Positions 34,298-41,981 of a stretch of 64,000 bases of DNA are shown piece by piece. How positions within the stretch are numbered: the stretch's first letter is position 1; the number at the start of each line of letters is the position of its first letter. A program made the translations under genes and the position numbers. Source of the stretch: Paraburkholderia bryophila (lineage in GTDB: Bacteria; Pseudomonadota; Gammaproteobacteria; Burkholderiales; Burkholderiaceae); contig NZ_QLTK01000001.1 of NCBI RefSeq assembly GCF_003269035.1, positions 62,001 to 126,000 of the forward strand. Direction: 5' to 3'. A model generated the notes under the pieces. That model worked only from the letters and a program-made list of their open reading frames with translations. It had not been told where the DNA came from and did no database searches.

Positions 34298-34853
34298 ATA
34301 GGTGTTTTTCAAAAACACGTCCATTATTGTCGTAATAGGTAATGCGATCAGGTCCGTACTCAAGAGAATTCGGTGAATTTTCATTCCAGTTAACTAAAAA
34401 ATGCCGACTTGCGAGAAGCACCCCCGCATCGCTGAAAACCTGCAGCCTTATAGAATCGCCGCTTTGCATGTCGTCACCGCCGGTTCCGCACAAGCTTATT
34501 TTATAAATCTTCCCATTTAAAATTTTCACTCCACCATTGAGTCTTTGACTGTATAAATCGCATCTCGTATACTGTGTCGGCAGGACAAAGTTGAAAAAAC
34601 AAACACAAGCGTAGACACCAAACATCAAAAAAATGGCGATGGATAATTTCCCTTTCCAACCGGTCTTCGATTTCACGATGGAAAAGACGATTACGATCAC
34701 AAAAACAAACGCAATCAGCCGCACAACCGCCAGCCTGTACTCGATCAGAAAAAGTAAAATTTTGACGCCGGTGAGATTCAGAACAACACCGAAGACAATA
34801 AAAATTGTTACAGCAACATATATTCGCTTCACATTTTTTCCGCTGGCCTGCAT
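34242..34853 (-). CDS. small multi-pass membrane protein, putative partner of DUF6402 protein
   Basis: 203 residues with three or four hydrophobic segments in the first half (I-Y-V-A-V-T-I-F-I-V-F, I-L-L-F-L-I-E-Y, L-I-A-F-V-F-V-I-V-I-V-F and one more) and a soluble C-terminal half. The start at 34853 has GGGGGTG upstream. It overlaps the 3' end of the DUF6402 gene by 25 bases. AT-rich codons differ from the rest of the window, which points to transfer. A membrane protein tightly coupled to a larger accessory protein could be an immunity protein, but nothing in it proves this. Confidence 0.65.
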   Translation of the reverse strand: MQASGKNVKRIYVAVTIFIVFGVVLNLTGVKILLFLIEYRLAVVRLIAFVFVIVIVFSIVKSKTGWKGKLSIAIFLMFGVYACVCFFNFVLPTQYTRCDLYSQRLNGGVKILNGKIYKISLCGTGGDDMQSGDSIRLQVFSDAGVLLASRHFLVNWNENSPNSLEYGPDRITYYDNNGRVFEKHLFMPPTALDWMRARIPLLD

Positions 34854-36312
34854 ATCACCCCCACGTCGACCTCAATCGGCCTGCCTAGTTTTACATATTT
34901 CGGCTTTGAATAAATCATGAAATCGCCGCCCCGATTATGCCTTTCCCGCCAGCGATTGTACGTACTATTGTAGACAGGCCAATAAACGTCCCTTTCCATG
35001 AATTTTCTGATTACCCCCGTTCTTTTGTCAACCGGTTTATCCAGTGGCCTGTCAAAAAGATACTTCCAGTTAAAATTCATTTCAGCTTCGATCGAATTAC
35101 CAAAACGAGTATGAAGTCGCCTACCATTGACAAGCTCGCTAACAAGCGAGCCTTTCGTCAGTATCACTCCTTTTTTATTCCAGTGACCAAGATATTGCGA
35201 ATTTCCATCCGAGTCGTTAAACGAATAATTATCTTTCACATAGACGTAGACATGCGTTACTTTGATCTGCGCATCCATGCAATAGGTCCTGGTCTTCGCG
35301 CTCCGATCATATTTATAGTATCGATCCCCGCGGACCTCGACATGACCGATTGCAGCATAGATACCAAAATTTGCCAGTGCTGCCGTCAAATCAGTCATAC
35401 CAAGGTGACTTGTCAGGGTATCGTAACTCGATACGCTGACGATCTGAAACTGCCAGTCCATATGAAATTTTCTCAGATCCTTCAGAAAGATTTTTGTGTT
35501 GAAATCCAAGGCGATGGACTGTTGAAACCCTCTTTCCAAAATCGGCCTGATCTTGTTTTTTATGAGCGCGCCCGCGGCCTCATTGTAAATTTTCCTTGAA
35601 ATCAGATCGTTGTATTTATCTTTTACGCCGCCAAAATTCAGACACCAATCCAGCGAGATCGTAGCGCTGTCGATAGGTTGAACGGAGTTTGGATTGTCAT
35701 CATAAATGTGTTTTGCGCTGCCGAACCACTCGGTTGCGAGTTCGGCCGAGACCGGCCAGCCCATGTTTTTCATCGCACCTGGCACGTCCAACAAATCAAA
35801 TGTTGGCGGATTTTCAATCTGTTCGGCATCTTGAGGGGGAGTCGTTTCGGGGCGTGAGGTAAGTGCTGGCGGAGGCGATTTCTCTCGACTTTTTTCTCTC
35901 ACCTGCTTATTCAGCTCTCGGACGGGCACTTGCCGGGGAGGCGATGGTTCATTAGGCGCCGAGCGATCAAACGAAATACATTTCAACGTATTGAGCGGCA
36001 CGCAGCCTTGCGAGCCCGATGATTCTTTCCACTTCGATCCGGCAAGGAAATAGTACGGCACTTTAATTATTCTACTCATTTTCCAATAATCCACTCTCTT
36101 GACAAAAACACCCATGAAAATCATGCGGATAAAAAATAAGGATATCAATCCGATCACGCACATTCAAGACGCAAACCGAAATGAGTTTCCGAGTTTATTT
36201 TTTACCGGGGTATTCAATCAATAAGAAAATTCCGCAAATCACGCACGCAAATTCCGCAACATAAAATAATAAAATAATACAGCCGATATTTCATCGGTTC
36301 GGCATAAATAGG
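34291..36312. repeat. 12-bp direct repeats flanking the AT-rich island
   Basis: GGCATAAATAGG is present at 34291-34302 and at 36301-36312, at the two ends of the AT-rich segment that holds the DUF6402 and membrane protein genes. It could be a recombination footprint or chance. No integrase or transposase is present. Confidence 0.4.
34829..36079 (-). CDS. DUF6402 family protein
   Basis: About 416 residues from the Met at 36079 (MSRIIKVPYYF); the frame continues 28 codons upstream with a hydrophobic stretch, and the start is uncertain. A basic, Pro-rich linker covers about residues 40-90. A conserved domain follows, with F-D-V-P-G-A-M-like (here F-D-L-L-D-V-P-G-A-M), W-P-V-S-A-x-L-A-x-x-W-F, and D-x-x-S-L-x-W-C-L-N-F-G. 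DUF6402 proteins occur in Burkholderiaceae near type VI secretion genes. Low GC content sets it apart from its neighbours. Function unknown; an effector-like role is possible. Confidence 0.7.
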   Translation of the reverse strand: MSRIIKVPYYFLAGSKWKESSGSQGCVPLNTLKCISFDRSAPNEPSPPRQVPVRELNKQVREKSREKSPPPALTSRPETTPPQDAEQIENPPTFDLLDVPGAMKNMGWPVSAELATEWFGSAKHIYDDNPNSVQPIDSATISLDWCLNFGGVKDKYNDLISRKIYNEAAGALIKNKIRPILERGFQQSIALDFNTKIFLKDLRKFHMDWQFQIVSVSSYDTLTSHLGMTDLTAALANFGIYAAIGHVEVRGDRYYKYDRSAKTRTYCMDAQIKVTHVYVYVKDNYSFNDSDGNSQYLGHWNKKGVILTKGSLVSELVNGRRLHTRFGNSIEAEMNFNWKYLFDRPLDKPVDKRTGVIRKFMERDVYWPVYNSTYNRWRERHNRGGDFMIYSKPKYVKLGRPIEVDVGVICRPAEKM

Positions 36313-36530
36313 CATGCACATCGCCGAACCGAGATACGGAACAGCCAACCTTTGCAAGAAGGCGCGCGCCGCCGTGTTTCAGCCGCCCTCGCTGTTTTGG
36401 CCTAGCCCGTAAGCGTCACATAACGCACCTTTTTATATGCCATCAAAACCACCAGTCAGAATACACATGCATAACGCGCATTAACCTCGTGTACTATTCC
36501 CTCTCGCAGCAACGGCCCACCATTTAAAGC
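36080..36530. other. AT-rich non-coding edge of the island
   Basis: About 450 bases without a convincing gene. The left part (to about 36300) is AT-rich, with A and T runs, and should hold the DUF6402 promoter. Base composition returns to the regional norm near 36350. Confidence 0.45.
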
Positions 36531-37109
36531 ATGACCAACTCCGACACGCAGCTCCCCTTTCAAGTCTCCGTCACCTTGACGGATGAAGACTTTATCGCCG
36601 CGCACGTCGTGCTTTATTCGGCGAAACGCACGCTGCGCAAGCGGTTGCGTTCGATCGGGATTGCCGCGGCAGTCGGCGGCCTGTTCGGCTGGTATTGGGC
36701 CGCTACGCATGTCGACGTAGCGCTCGCAGCCAGCATTGCCGGTTGCGCGATTGCCGCCGGCGCGCTGGTGTTCTGCAACGACGCGTATTTTTCGCCCATA
36801 TTCCTGCGCGGCATCGCGCGTGCCGGCCTCAAAGCGCGCATCAAACGCGGCGCGGTGCCATTTCTCGGCCCGCAGCAGGTCACCTTCGACACCACCGGCG
36901 TGACCGGCGAATCGACGCTATCCAGCCTGCGTCTGAACTGGTCGAGCCTGACCTCACGCGTGGACGACGCCGAGCGCATCTATCTGTTCGCCGGCGGCTC
37001 CGCGTTCGTCGCCCTGCCGCGTCGCGATTTGCTGCCGACGCAGCTCGCGGCCATCGAGCGTGTGATCGCGCGATATATGCCGGTGAGGGACCGCAGCGTT
37101 GAACGATGA
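36531..37109 (+). CDS. YcxB-like membrane protein
   Basis: 192 residues. Two hydrophobic segments (I-G-I-A-A-A-V-G-G-L-F-G-W-Y-W and A-A-S-I-A-G-C-A-I-A-A-G-A-L-V-F) are followed by a soluble domain with V-T-F-D-T-T-G-V-T and an S-L-x-L-N-W-S-S-L segment. The closing A-F-V-A-L-P-R-R-D-L is typical of the YcxB C-terminal domain. Function unknown. It overlaps the next gene by 11 bases. Confidence 0.75.
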   Translation: MTNSDTQLPFQVSVTLTDEDFIAAHVVLYSAKRTLRKRLRSIGIAAAVGGLFGWYWAATHVDVALAASIAGCAIAAGALVFCNDAYFSPIFLRGIARAGLKARIKRGAVPFLGPQQVTFDTTGVTGESTLSSLRLNWSSLTSRVDDAERIYLFAGGSAFVALPRRDLLPTQLAAIERVIARYMPVRDRSVER

Positions 37110-37569
37110 GCCGACCAGCGCTTCAGGCGTGACGCCCATCCACCGCTTCACACTTGAAAAACACCACGGGCCCTACGAATCATGGCCGCCCGCGTCGCGC
37201 CTGATCGTCGACGGCCAGACGCTGCCGCTCGCGATTCCCGGCTATGCGTTGCTGTTCCAGTTCGACACGCCGTCCGGCTATCTTTTCGCCACCGACTTCG
37301 ACTGCCCATTCGAAGAAGCGGCGGCGTTCGTGCTGGTCAGCAAAAACCTGCAACGCGTCCTCGCCGTCCGGCAGATCGGCGCGCCCTATTGTTCGTTCTG
37401 GCTGGATGACATCCGGTGGACGGACAGCACGCATTTCATCGCGACGTTCGCCGACGATCCGAACCGCTGGTTGTTCACGATCCGGGCATACGGAATTACC
37501 TGGCGCGGCCTGAGGTGGCTGTGTCCACGCCTGATGATGCGAAGAATCGGAGCGTCCCGCCACGTATGA
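37099..37569 (+). CDS. conserved hypothetical protein
   Basis: 156 residues from a TTG start at 37099 with GAGGG nine bases upstream; no ATG is available in frame nearby. Strand-rich protein with repeated short hydrophobic segments and aromatic residues (G-Y-A-L-L-F-Q-F-D, W-L-F-T-I-R-A-Y). No signal peptide. It overlaps the YcxB-like gene, and the two are probably one unit. I do not recognise the family. Confidence 0.65.
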   Translation: MNDEPTSASGVTPIHRFTLEKHHGPYESWPPASRLIVDGQTLPLAIPGYALLFQFDTPSGYLFATDFDCPFEEAAAFVLVSKNLQRVLAVRQIGAPYCSFWLDDIRWTDSTHFIATFADDPNRWLFTIRAYGITWRGLRWLCPRLMMRRIGASRHV

Positions 37570-37647
37570 ATCGGAAGCACGGCGTCGCATCGTTGCGCGA
37601 TACGGCGCCGGGCGTTTTCATAACTTCACCGCTTCACCCCCTCCGCC

Positions 37648-38307
37648 TCACTTCCGCCACGACCCATGCGGCAACTCGACATCCCGCTGCGCCGCCGCCA
37701 ATCCCGCAACCAGCCCATCGCGATCGAACGGAATGCAATACACCGGCTTCGCCCGTTCAAAGCGCCAGCTGTCCCGCAGCGCCCCAGCATCGACTGGATC
37801 GAAACCGAACTGATCCATCAAGCCGCTCACAACCTGCTTGGCCGCCGCGTCATCGCCCGCGAAGGGCAACGCGCGACGCTTAAGCGTCCCGGCAGGCAGA
37901 CCGTCCGTCTCCAGATCCGCCGCCAGAATCGCGTTGAACGCCTTGACCACTTTCGCGCCCGGCAACGCGGCGGCCAGCATCTGGCTGGTGGTGGTCACAC
38001 GCTCGTCGAGCGCCGCGATCGGGCCGTCGCGCTCGGGATAATAGTTGCCCGTGTCGATCACGATCTTGCCGTCGAGCGCACCGACCGGTAGCGCGCCGAT
38101 CTGGGAGAACGGCACCGCCACCACCACGACTTCGCCGAAACTCGCCGCCTGTTGCGCGGTGCCCAGCGCGCAACCCAGCGCGGCGGCGGTGCTGGTCAAG
38201 GTCGACGGATCGCGCGAATTGCTGATCATCACCTCATGCCCGCTCTGCTTCGCGAGGCTCGCCATCGCGCGGCCGATAAAGCCCGCGCCGAGAATGCCTA
38301 TCTTCAT
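37648..38307 (-). CDS. NADP-binding F420-oxidoreductase-like protein
   Basis: 219 residues. Rossmann fold at the start (K-I-G-I-L-G-A-G-F-I-G), N-S-R near residue 30 for the NADP phosphate, then V-V-V-V-A-V-P-F and D-T-G-N-Y-Y-P. The pattern matches the COG2085 group related to F420-dependent NADP reductase. Betaproteobacteria lack F420, so the true substrate differs. Divergent from a LysR gene 132 bases away, which may regulate it. Confidence 0.85.
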   Translation of the reverse strand: MKIGILGAGFIGRAMASLAKQSGHEVMISNSRDPSTLTSTAAALGCALGTAQQAASFGEVVVVAVPFSQIGALPVGALDGKIVIDTGNYYPERDGPIAALDERVTTTSQMLAAALPGAKVVKAFNAILAADLETDGLPAGTLKRRALPFAGDDAAAKQVVSGLMDQFGFDPVDAGALRDSWRFERAKPVYCIPFDRDGLVAGLAAAQRDVELPHGSWRK

Positions 38308-38439
38308 GTTTCACACTCCATCACTGGTTGAGGACCGCGCCTTCCAGCGACGCCGGTCGGTGAGAAACACTATGATTCAAAATCCCAGCATGATAAACAC
38401 GCATAATCCGACGATTGTCGAAATCACCAGTAGGGAATC

Positions 38440-39360
38440 ATGGACCGTCTGACCAGCATGGCTGTGTTCGTCAAAACCGCGGACAGCGGCTCGTTCGCCG
38501 CGGCCGCGCTCGCGTTCGGCATCTCGTCGCAGATGGCGGGCAAGCACGTGAGCACGCTGGAAGAGCGCGTCGGCGCGCGCCTGCTCAACCGCACCACCCG
38601 CCGCCAGAGCCTCACCGAGATCGGCCAGATCTTCTACGAGCGCTGCAAGTCGCTGCTCGCGGATGCCGAAGCCGCCGAATCCGTCGCACAGGAACTCTCG
38701 GCCTCGCCGCGCGGACGCCTGCGCATTACCGCGCCGGTCACGTTCGGCGCCAACTGCCTCGCCCCGCTGATCGCCCGCTATCTGAAAAGCCATCCGCATG
38801 TGCGGGTCGACCTGACGCTGACCGACCGCTTCGTCGATCTGATCGACGAAGGCTACGAGGCGGCGATCCGGCTCGGCGTGTTGACGGATTCGTCGCTGAT
38901 CGGCCGGCAATTGATGCCGTACCGGTTGCTCGTGTGCGCGTCGCCCGACTATCTGGCGCAGCACGGCGAGCCGCGAACGCCGGCGGAACTGGCCGATCAT
39001 GCCTGCCTGAGCTTCGTCTACATGACGCGGCCGGTCGCGATGGAATGGCGTTTCTCCGACGCGCACGGCGACTACGTGGTGCCGGTCTCGGGCCCGTTTC
39101 ACGCCAACGACGTCAAAGCGCTGCGCGCCGCCGCGCTCCATGGCGCGGGCGTGATGCTCGCGCCCGAGGTGGCCGTGCAGGACGATCTGGCCGCGGGCCG
39201 TCTGGTGCGTCTGCTGCGCGGCTACGAAACGCCCGCCCGGCCGATGCATCTGGTCTTCCCGGCGAGCCGCGCGACCCCGAAACTACGGGCCTTCATCGAT
39301 CAGGTGGTCGCGGAATTCGGCCCCGAAACCGTGCCGGACGGCCGCGTCGAAGCGACCTGA
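38440..39360 (+). CDS. LysR-family transcriptional regulator
   Basis: 306 residues with an N-terminal winged helix (F-V-K-T-A-D-S-G-S-F-A-A-A-A) and a type 2 periplasmic-binding-like effector domain. Belongs to the large CrgA-like group by its G-R-L-R-I-T-A-P-V-T-F-G and G-Y-E-A-A-I-R-L segments. It is divergent from the NADP-binding oxidoreductase gene. Effector unknown. Confidence 0.92.
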   Translation: MDRLTSMAVFVKTADSGSFAAAALAFGISSQMAGKHVSTLEERVGARLLNRTTRRQSLTEIGQIFYERCKSLLADAEAAESVAQELSASPRGRLRITAPVTFGANCLAPLIARYLKSHPHVRVDLTLTDRFVDLIDEGYEAAIRLGVLTDSSLIGRQLMPYRLLVCASPDYLAQHGEPRTPAELADHACLSFVYMTRPVAMEWRFSDAHGDYVVPVSGPFHANDVKALRAAALHGAGVMLAPEVAVQDDLAAGRLVRLLRGYETPARPMHLVFPASRATPKLRAFIDQVVAEFGPETVPDGRVEAT

Positions 39361-39546
39361 CGGCGCTTGAATCCGACTCTTCAAAGTCCGCCAAATTACG
39401 CGCGCCGAACGCTAGAATGTCCGGCTTTGTCCGCGTCGGACCCGCCACGAGGCAAAATACGGGTTTTCGCACACGCCCGGCCAGGCCCGGCGCGTGCGGC
39501 ACAGTCAGGACAGCTCGTCCTTTAACAGAGCCCCTCAGGAGCATTG

Positions 39547-40125
39547 ATGACCGATTCGAACCCATCCTTCCTCGGCAGGATTTCACTTGCCGTCGGCACC
39601 TTTTTCAGCATTCTCGGCGACGGTGAATTTGCTGCCGGCGTCCTGCGTCTGCGCCAGGGTGGCACGGCTGCCACCGCTACACCGGCTCCAGCGCCCACGC
39701 CCGCGCCAGCCCCCGCCGCCGCCCCCGCGCCCGTGCTGAAAACCGCCAGCCCCGACGCCGCGCTGCAACTGCTCGGCCTGCTGCAACGCGACGCCCGCTT
39801 CATCGATTTCGTCGAAGAAGACATCAAGAGCTACAGCGACGCCGACATCGGCGCGGCCGCGCGCCTCGTGCACGACGGTTGCCGCACGACGCTGCGCGAA
39901 CATTTCACGATCCGTCCGGTGCGCGACGAAACCGAAGGCAGCCGCATCACGCTGGCCGAAGGTTTCGACGCCGGCGCGGTGCGCCTGACCGGCAACGTGG
40001 TCGGCAAGGCGCCGTTCAACGGCAGCATCAGCCACCGTGGCTGGCGCGTCGACGAGGTGCGTCTGCCGAAGCTCGCCGATGGCCACGACGCGAACGTGAT
40101 CGCCCCGGCCGAGGTGGAGCTATGA
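39547..40125 (+). CDS. DUF2760 domain protein, first gene of Hsp70 pair operon
   Basis: 192 residues from ATG at 39547 with AGGAG at the right distance. A short hydrophobic N-terminal segment (L-A-V-G-T-F-F-S-I-L) is followed by an Ala/Pro/Thr linker, then the DUF2760 domain: L-L-G-L-L-Q-R-D-A-R-F-I-D-F-x-x-E-D-I, V-H-D-G-C-R and the closing V-I-A-P-A-E-V-E-L. The family nearly always precedes two Hsp70-like genes. The ATGA overlap with the next gene shows coupling. Biochemical role unknown. Confidence 0.9.
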   Translation: MTDSNPSFLGRISLAVGTFFSILGDGEFAAGVLRLRQGGTAATATPAPAPTPAPAPAAAPAPVLKTASPDAALQLLGLLQRDARFIDFVEEDIKSYSDADIGAAARLVHDGCRTTLREHFTIRPVRDETEGSRITLAEGFDAGAVRLTGNVVGKAPFNGSISHRGWRVDEVRLPKLADGHDANVIAPAEVEL

Positions 40126-41981
40126 GCGACGCCCGCTATTCGATCGGGATCGATCTCGGCACCACGCACTGTGCGCTGTCGTACGTCGACACCAGCGCCA
40201 GCGACGGCGAGAAAACCACCCAGGGCGTGCTACCGGTCGCGCAACTCACCGGCCCCGGCGCGATCGAGAACCTCGATCTGCTGCCCTCGTTCCTGTACTT
40301 GCCGCACCCGGATGAACTGGCGTCCGGCGACCTGTACCTGCCGTGGACCGGCCAGCGCGAATTCGCGGTCGGCGAGTTCGCCCGCAATCGCGGCGCGGCC
40401 ACGCCGATCCGGCTGGTGTCGAGCGCGAAGAGCTGGTTGTGCCATCCGGGCGTCGACCGCCGTGCGGCGATTCTGCCGAACGACGCGCCGCCGGAAGTCG
40501 CGCGCGTCTCGCCGCTCGAAAGCTCGGTGCGCTATCTGACGCATCTGCGCGAAGCCTGGGACCATGCGCATCCCGAAGCGCCGTTCAGCCAGCAGGACGT
40601 CACGGTGACGATCCCGGCGTCGTTCGATCCGGCCGCGCGCGAGTTGACCGCCGAAGCCGGCGAGGCCGCCGGTTTCGGCCGCATGACGCTGCTCGAAGAA
40701 CCGCAGGCGGCGCTCTATAGCTGGATTCAGAAGAGCGGCGGCCAATGGCGCAAGCAGGTCAAGGTCGGCGACATCATTCTGGTGGTCGACGTGGGCGGCG
40801 GCACGACCGACCTCTCGCTGATCGCCGTGATCGAGCGTGACGGCAATCTCGAACTGCATCGTGTCGCGGTCGGCGAACATATTCTGCTCGGCGGCGACAA
40901 CATGGACCTCGCGCTCGCGCACGTCGTCGCCCGTAAGCTGGCGGCGCAAGGCACCCAGGCCGACGCGTGGCAATTGCGCGCCCTCACCTACGCGTGCCGT
41001 TCGGCCAAGGAAACGCTGCTCAGCGATCCGGCCACCGACACCGTGCCGCTCGTCGTGCCGAGCCGCGGCTCGAAGCTGATCGGCGGTTCGATCCGCACCG
41101 AACTCACCCGCGCCGAACTGACGCAAACCATCCTCGACGGCTTTTTCCCGCAGGTGGACAGCGCGGCGCGTCCGGTGAGCCGCGCGCGCGCCGGTCTGAC
41201 GCAACTCGGCCTGCCGTATGCGCAGGACGCCGGTATCACGCGGCATCTGGCGGCGTTTCTCGGTCGTCAGGTCGGCGCGCTGGCCGAACTCGAAGGTCTC
41301 GGCGAGGCAGCGGCCAACGCGGCCGCGCAGGGCGCGAGCTTCCTGCATCCCACCGTGGTGCTGTTCAACGGCGGCGTGTTCAAGTCGCCGCTGCTGGTCG
41401 AACGCATCATGGGCACGCTCAACCAGTGGCTCGCGGCGGAAAGCGCGGCCCCGGCGCGGCTGCTCGAAGGCGCCGATCTCGACCTCGCGGTGGCGCGCGG
41501 CGCGGCCTACTACGGCTACGTGCGACGCGGCCAGGGCGTGCGGATTCGCGGCGGCACCGCGCGGGCGTACTACATCGCGATCGAATCGGCGATGCCCGCC
41601 GTGCCCGGCCTCGAACCGCCGATCCAGGCGCTGTGCGTGGCGCCCTTCGGCATGGAGGAAGGCACCGACGCCGAGTTGCCCGCGCAGGAGTTCGGTCTCG
41701 TGGTCGGCGAACCGGTGCACTTCCGCTTCTTCGGCTCGTCGGTGCGTCGTCAGGATCAGGTCGGCACGCTGCTCGACTTCTGGGGCCCCGACGAATTGCA
41801 GGAGCTCGAAGCGATCCAGGCGACGCTGCCGGCCGCCGGCCGCACCGCGGGCGAAGTGGTGCCGGTGAAACTGCACGCGCGCGTGACCGAAGCGGGCACG
41901 CTCGAACTCGAAGCCATCCCGCGCGGCACCGACGCGCGCTGGAAAGTCGAGTTCGACGTGCGCGGCAACGCCAATGCATGA
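40122..41981 (+). CDS. Hsp70-family ATPase (first of pair)
   Basis: 619 residues. The actin-like nucleotide-binding domain is complete: phosphate loop 1 (I-G-I-D-L-G-T-T-H), phosphate loop 2 (V-D-V-G-G-G-T-T-D-L) and the adenosine motif (V-L-F-N-G-G-V-F-K). The C-terminal part (about residue 480 on) has a beta-rich region with no long lid or EEVD-like tail, so it is not ordinary DnaK. The substrate is unknown. It overlaps both neighbours by ATGA. Family members are widespread in proteobacteria and largely uncharacterised. Confidence 0.93.
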   Translation: MSDARYSIGIDLGTTHCALSYVDTSASDGEKTTQGVLPVAQLTGPGAIENLDLLPSFLYLPHPDELASGDLYLPWTGQREFAVGEFARNRGAATPIRLVSSAKSWLCHPGVDRRAAILPNDAPPEVARVSPLESSVRYLTHLREAWDHAHPEAPFSQQDVTVTIPASFDPAARELTAEAGEAAGFGRMTLLEEPQAALYSWIQKSGGQWRKQVKVGDIILVVDVGGGTTDLSLIAVIERDGNLELHRVAVGEHILLGGDNMDLALAHVVARKLAAQGTQADAWQLRALTYACRSAKETLLSDPATDTVPLVVPSRGSKLIGGSIRTELTRAELTQTILDGFFPQVDSAARPVSRARAGLTQLGLPYAQDAGITRHLAAFLGRQVGALAELEGLGEAAANAAAQGASFLHPTVVLFNGGVFKSPLLVERIMGTLNQWLAAESAAPARLLEGADLDLAVARGAAYYGYVRRGQGVRIRGGTARAYYIAIESAMPAVPGLEPPIQALCVAPFGMEEGTDAELPAQEFGLVVGEPVHFRFFGSSVRRQDQVGTLLDFWGPDELQELEAIQATLPAAGRTAGEVVPVKLHARVTEAGTLELEAIPRGTDARWKVEFDVRGNANA

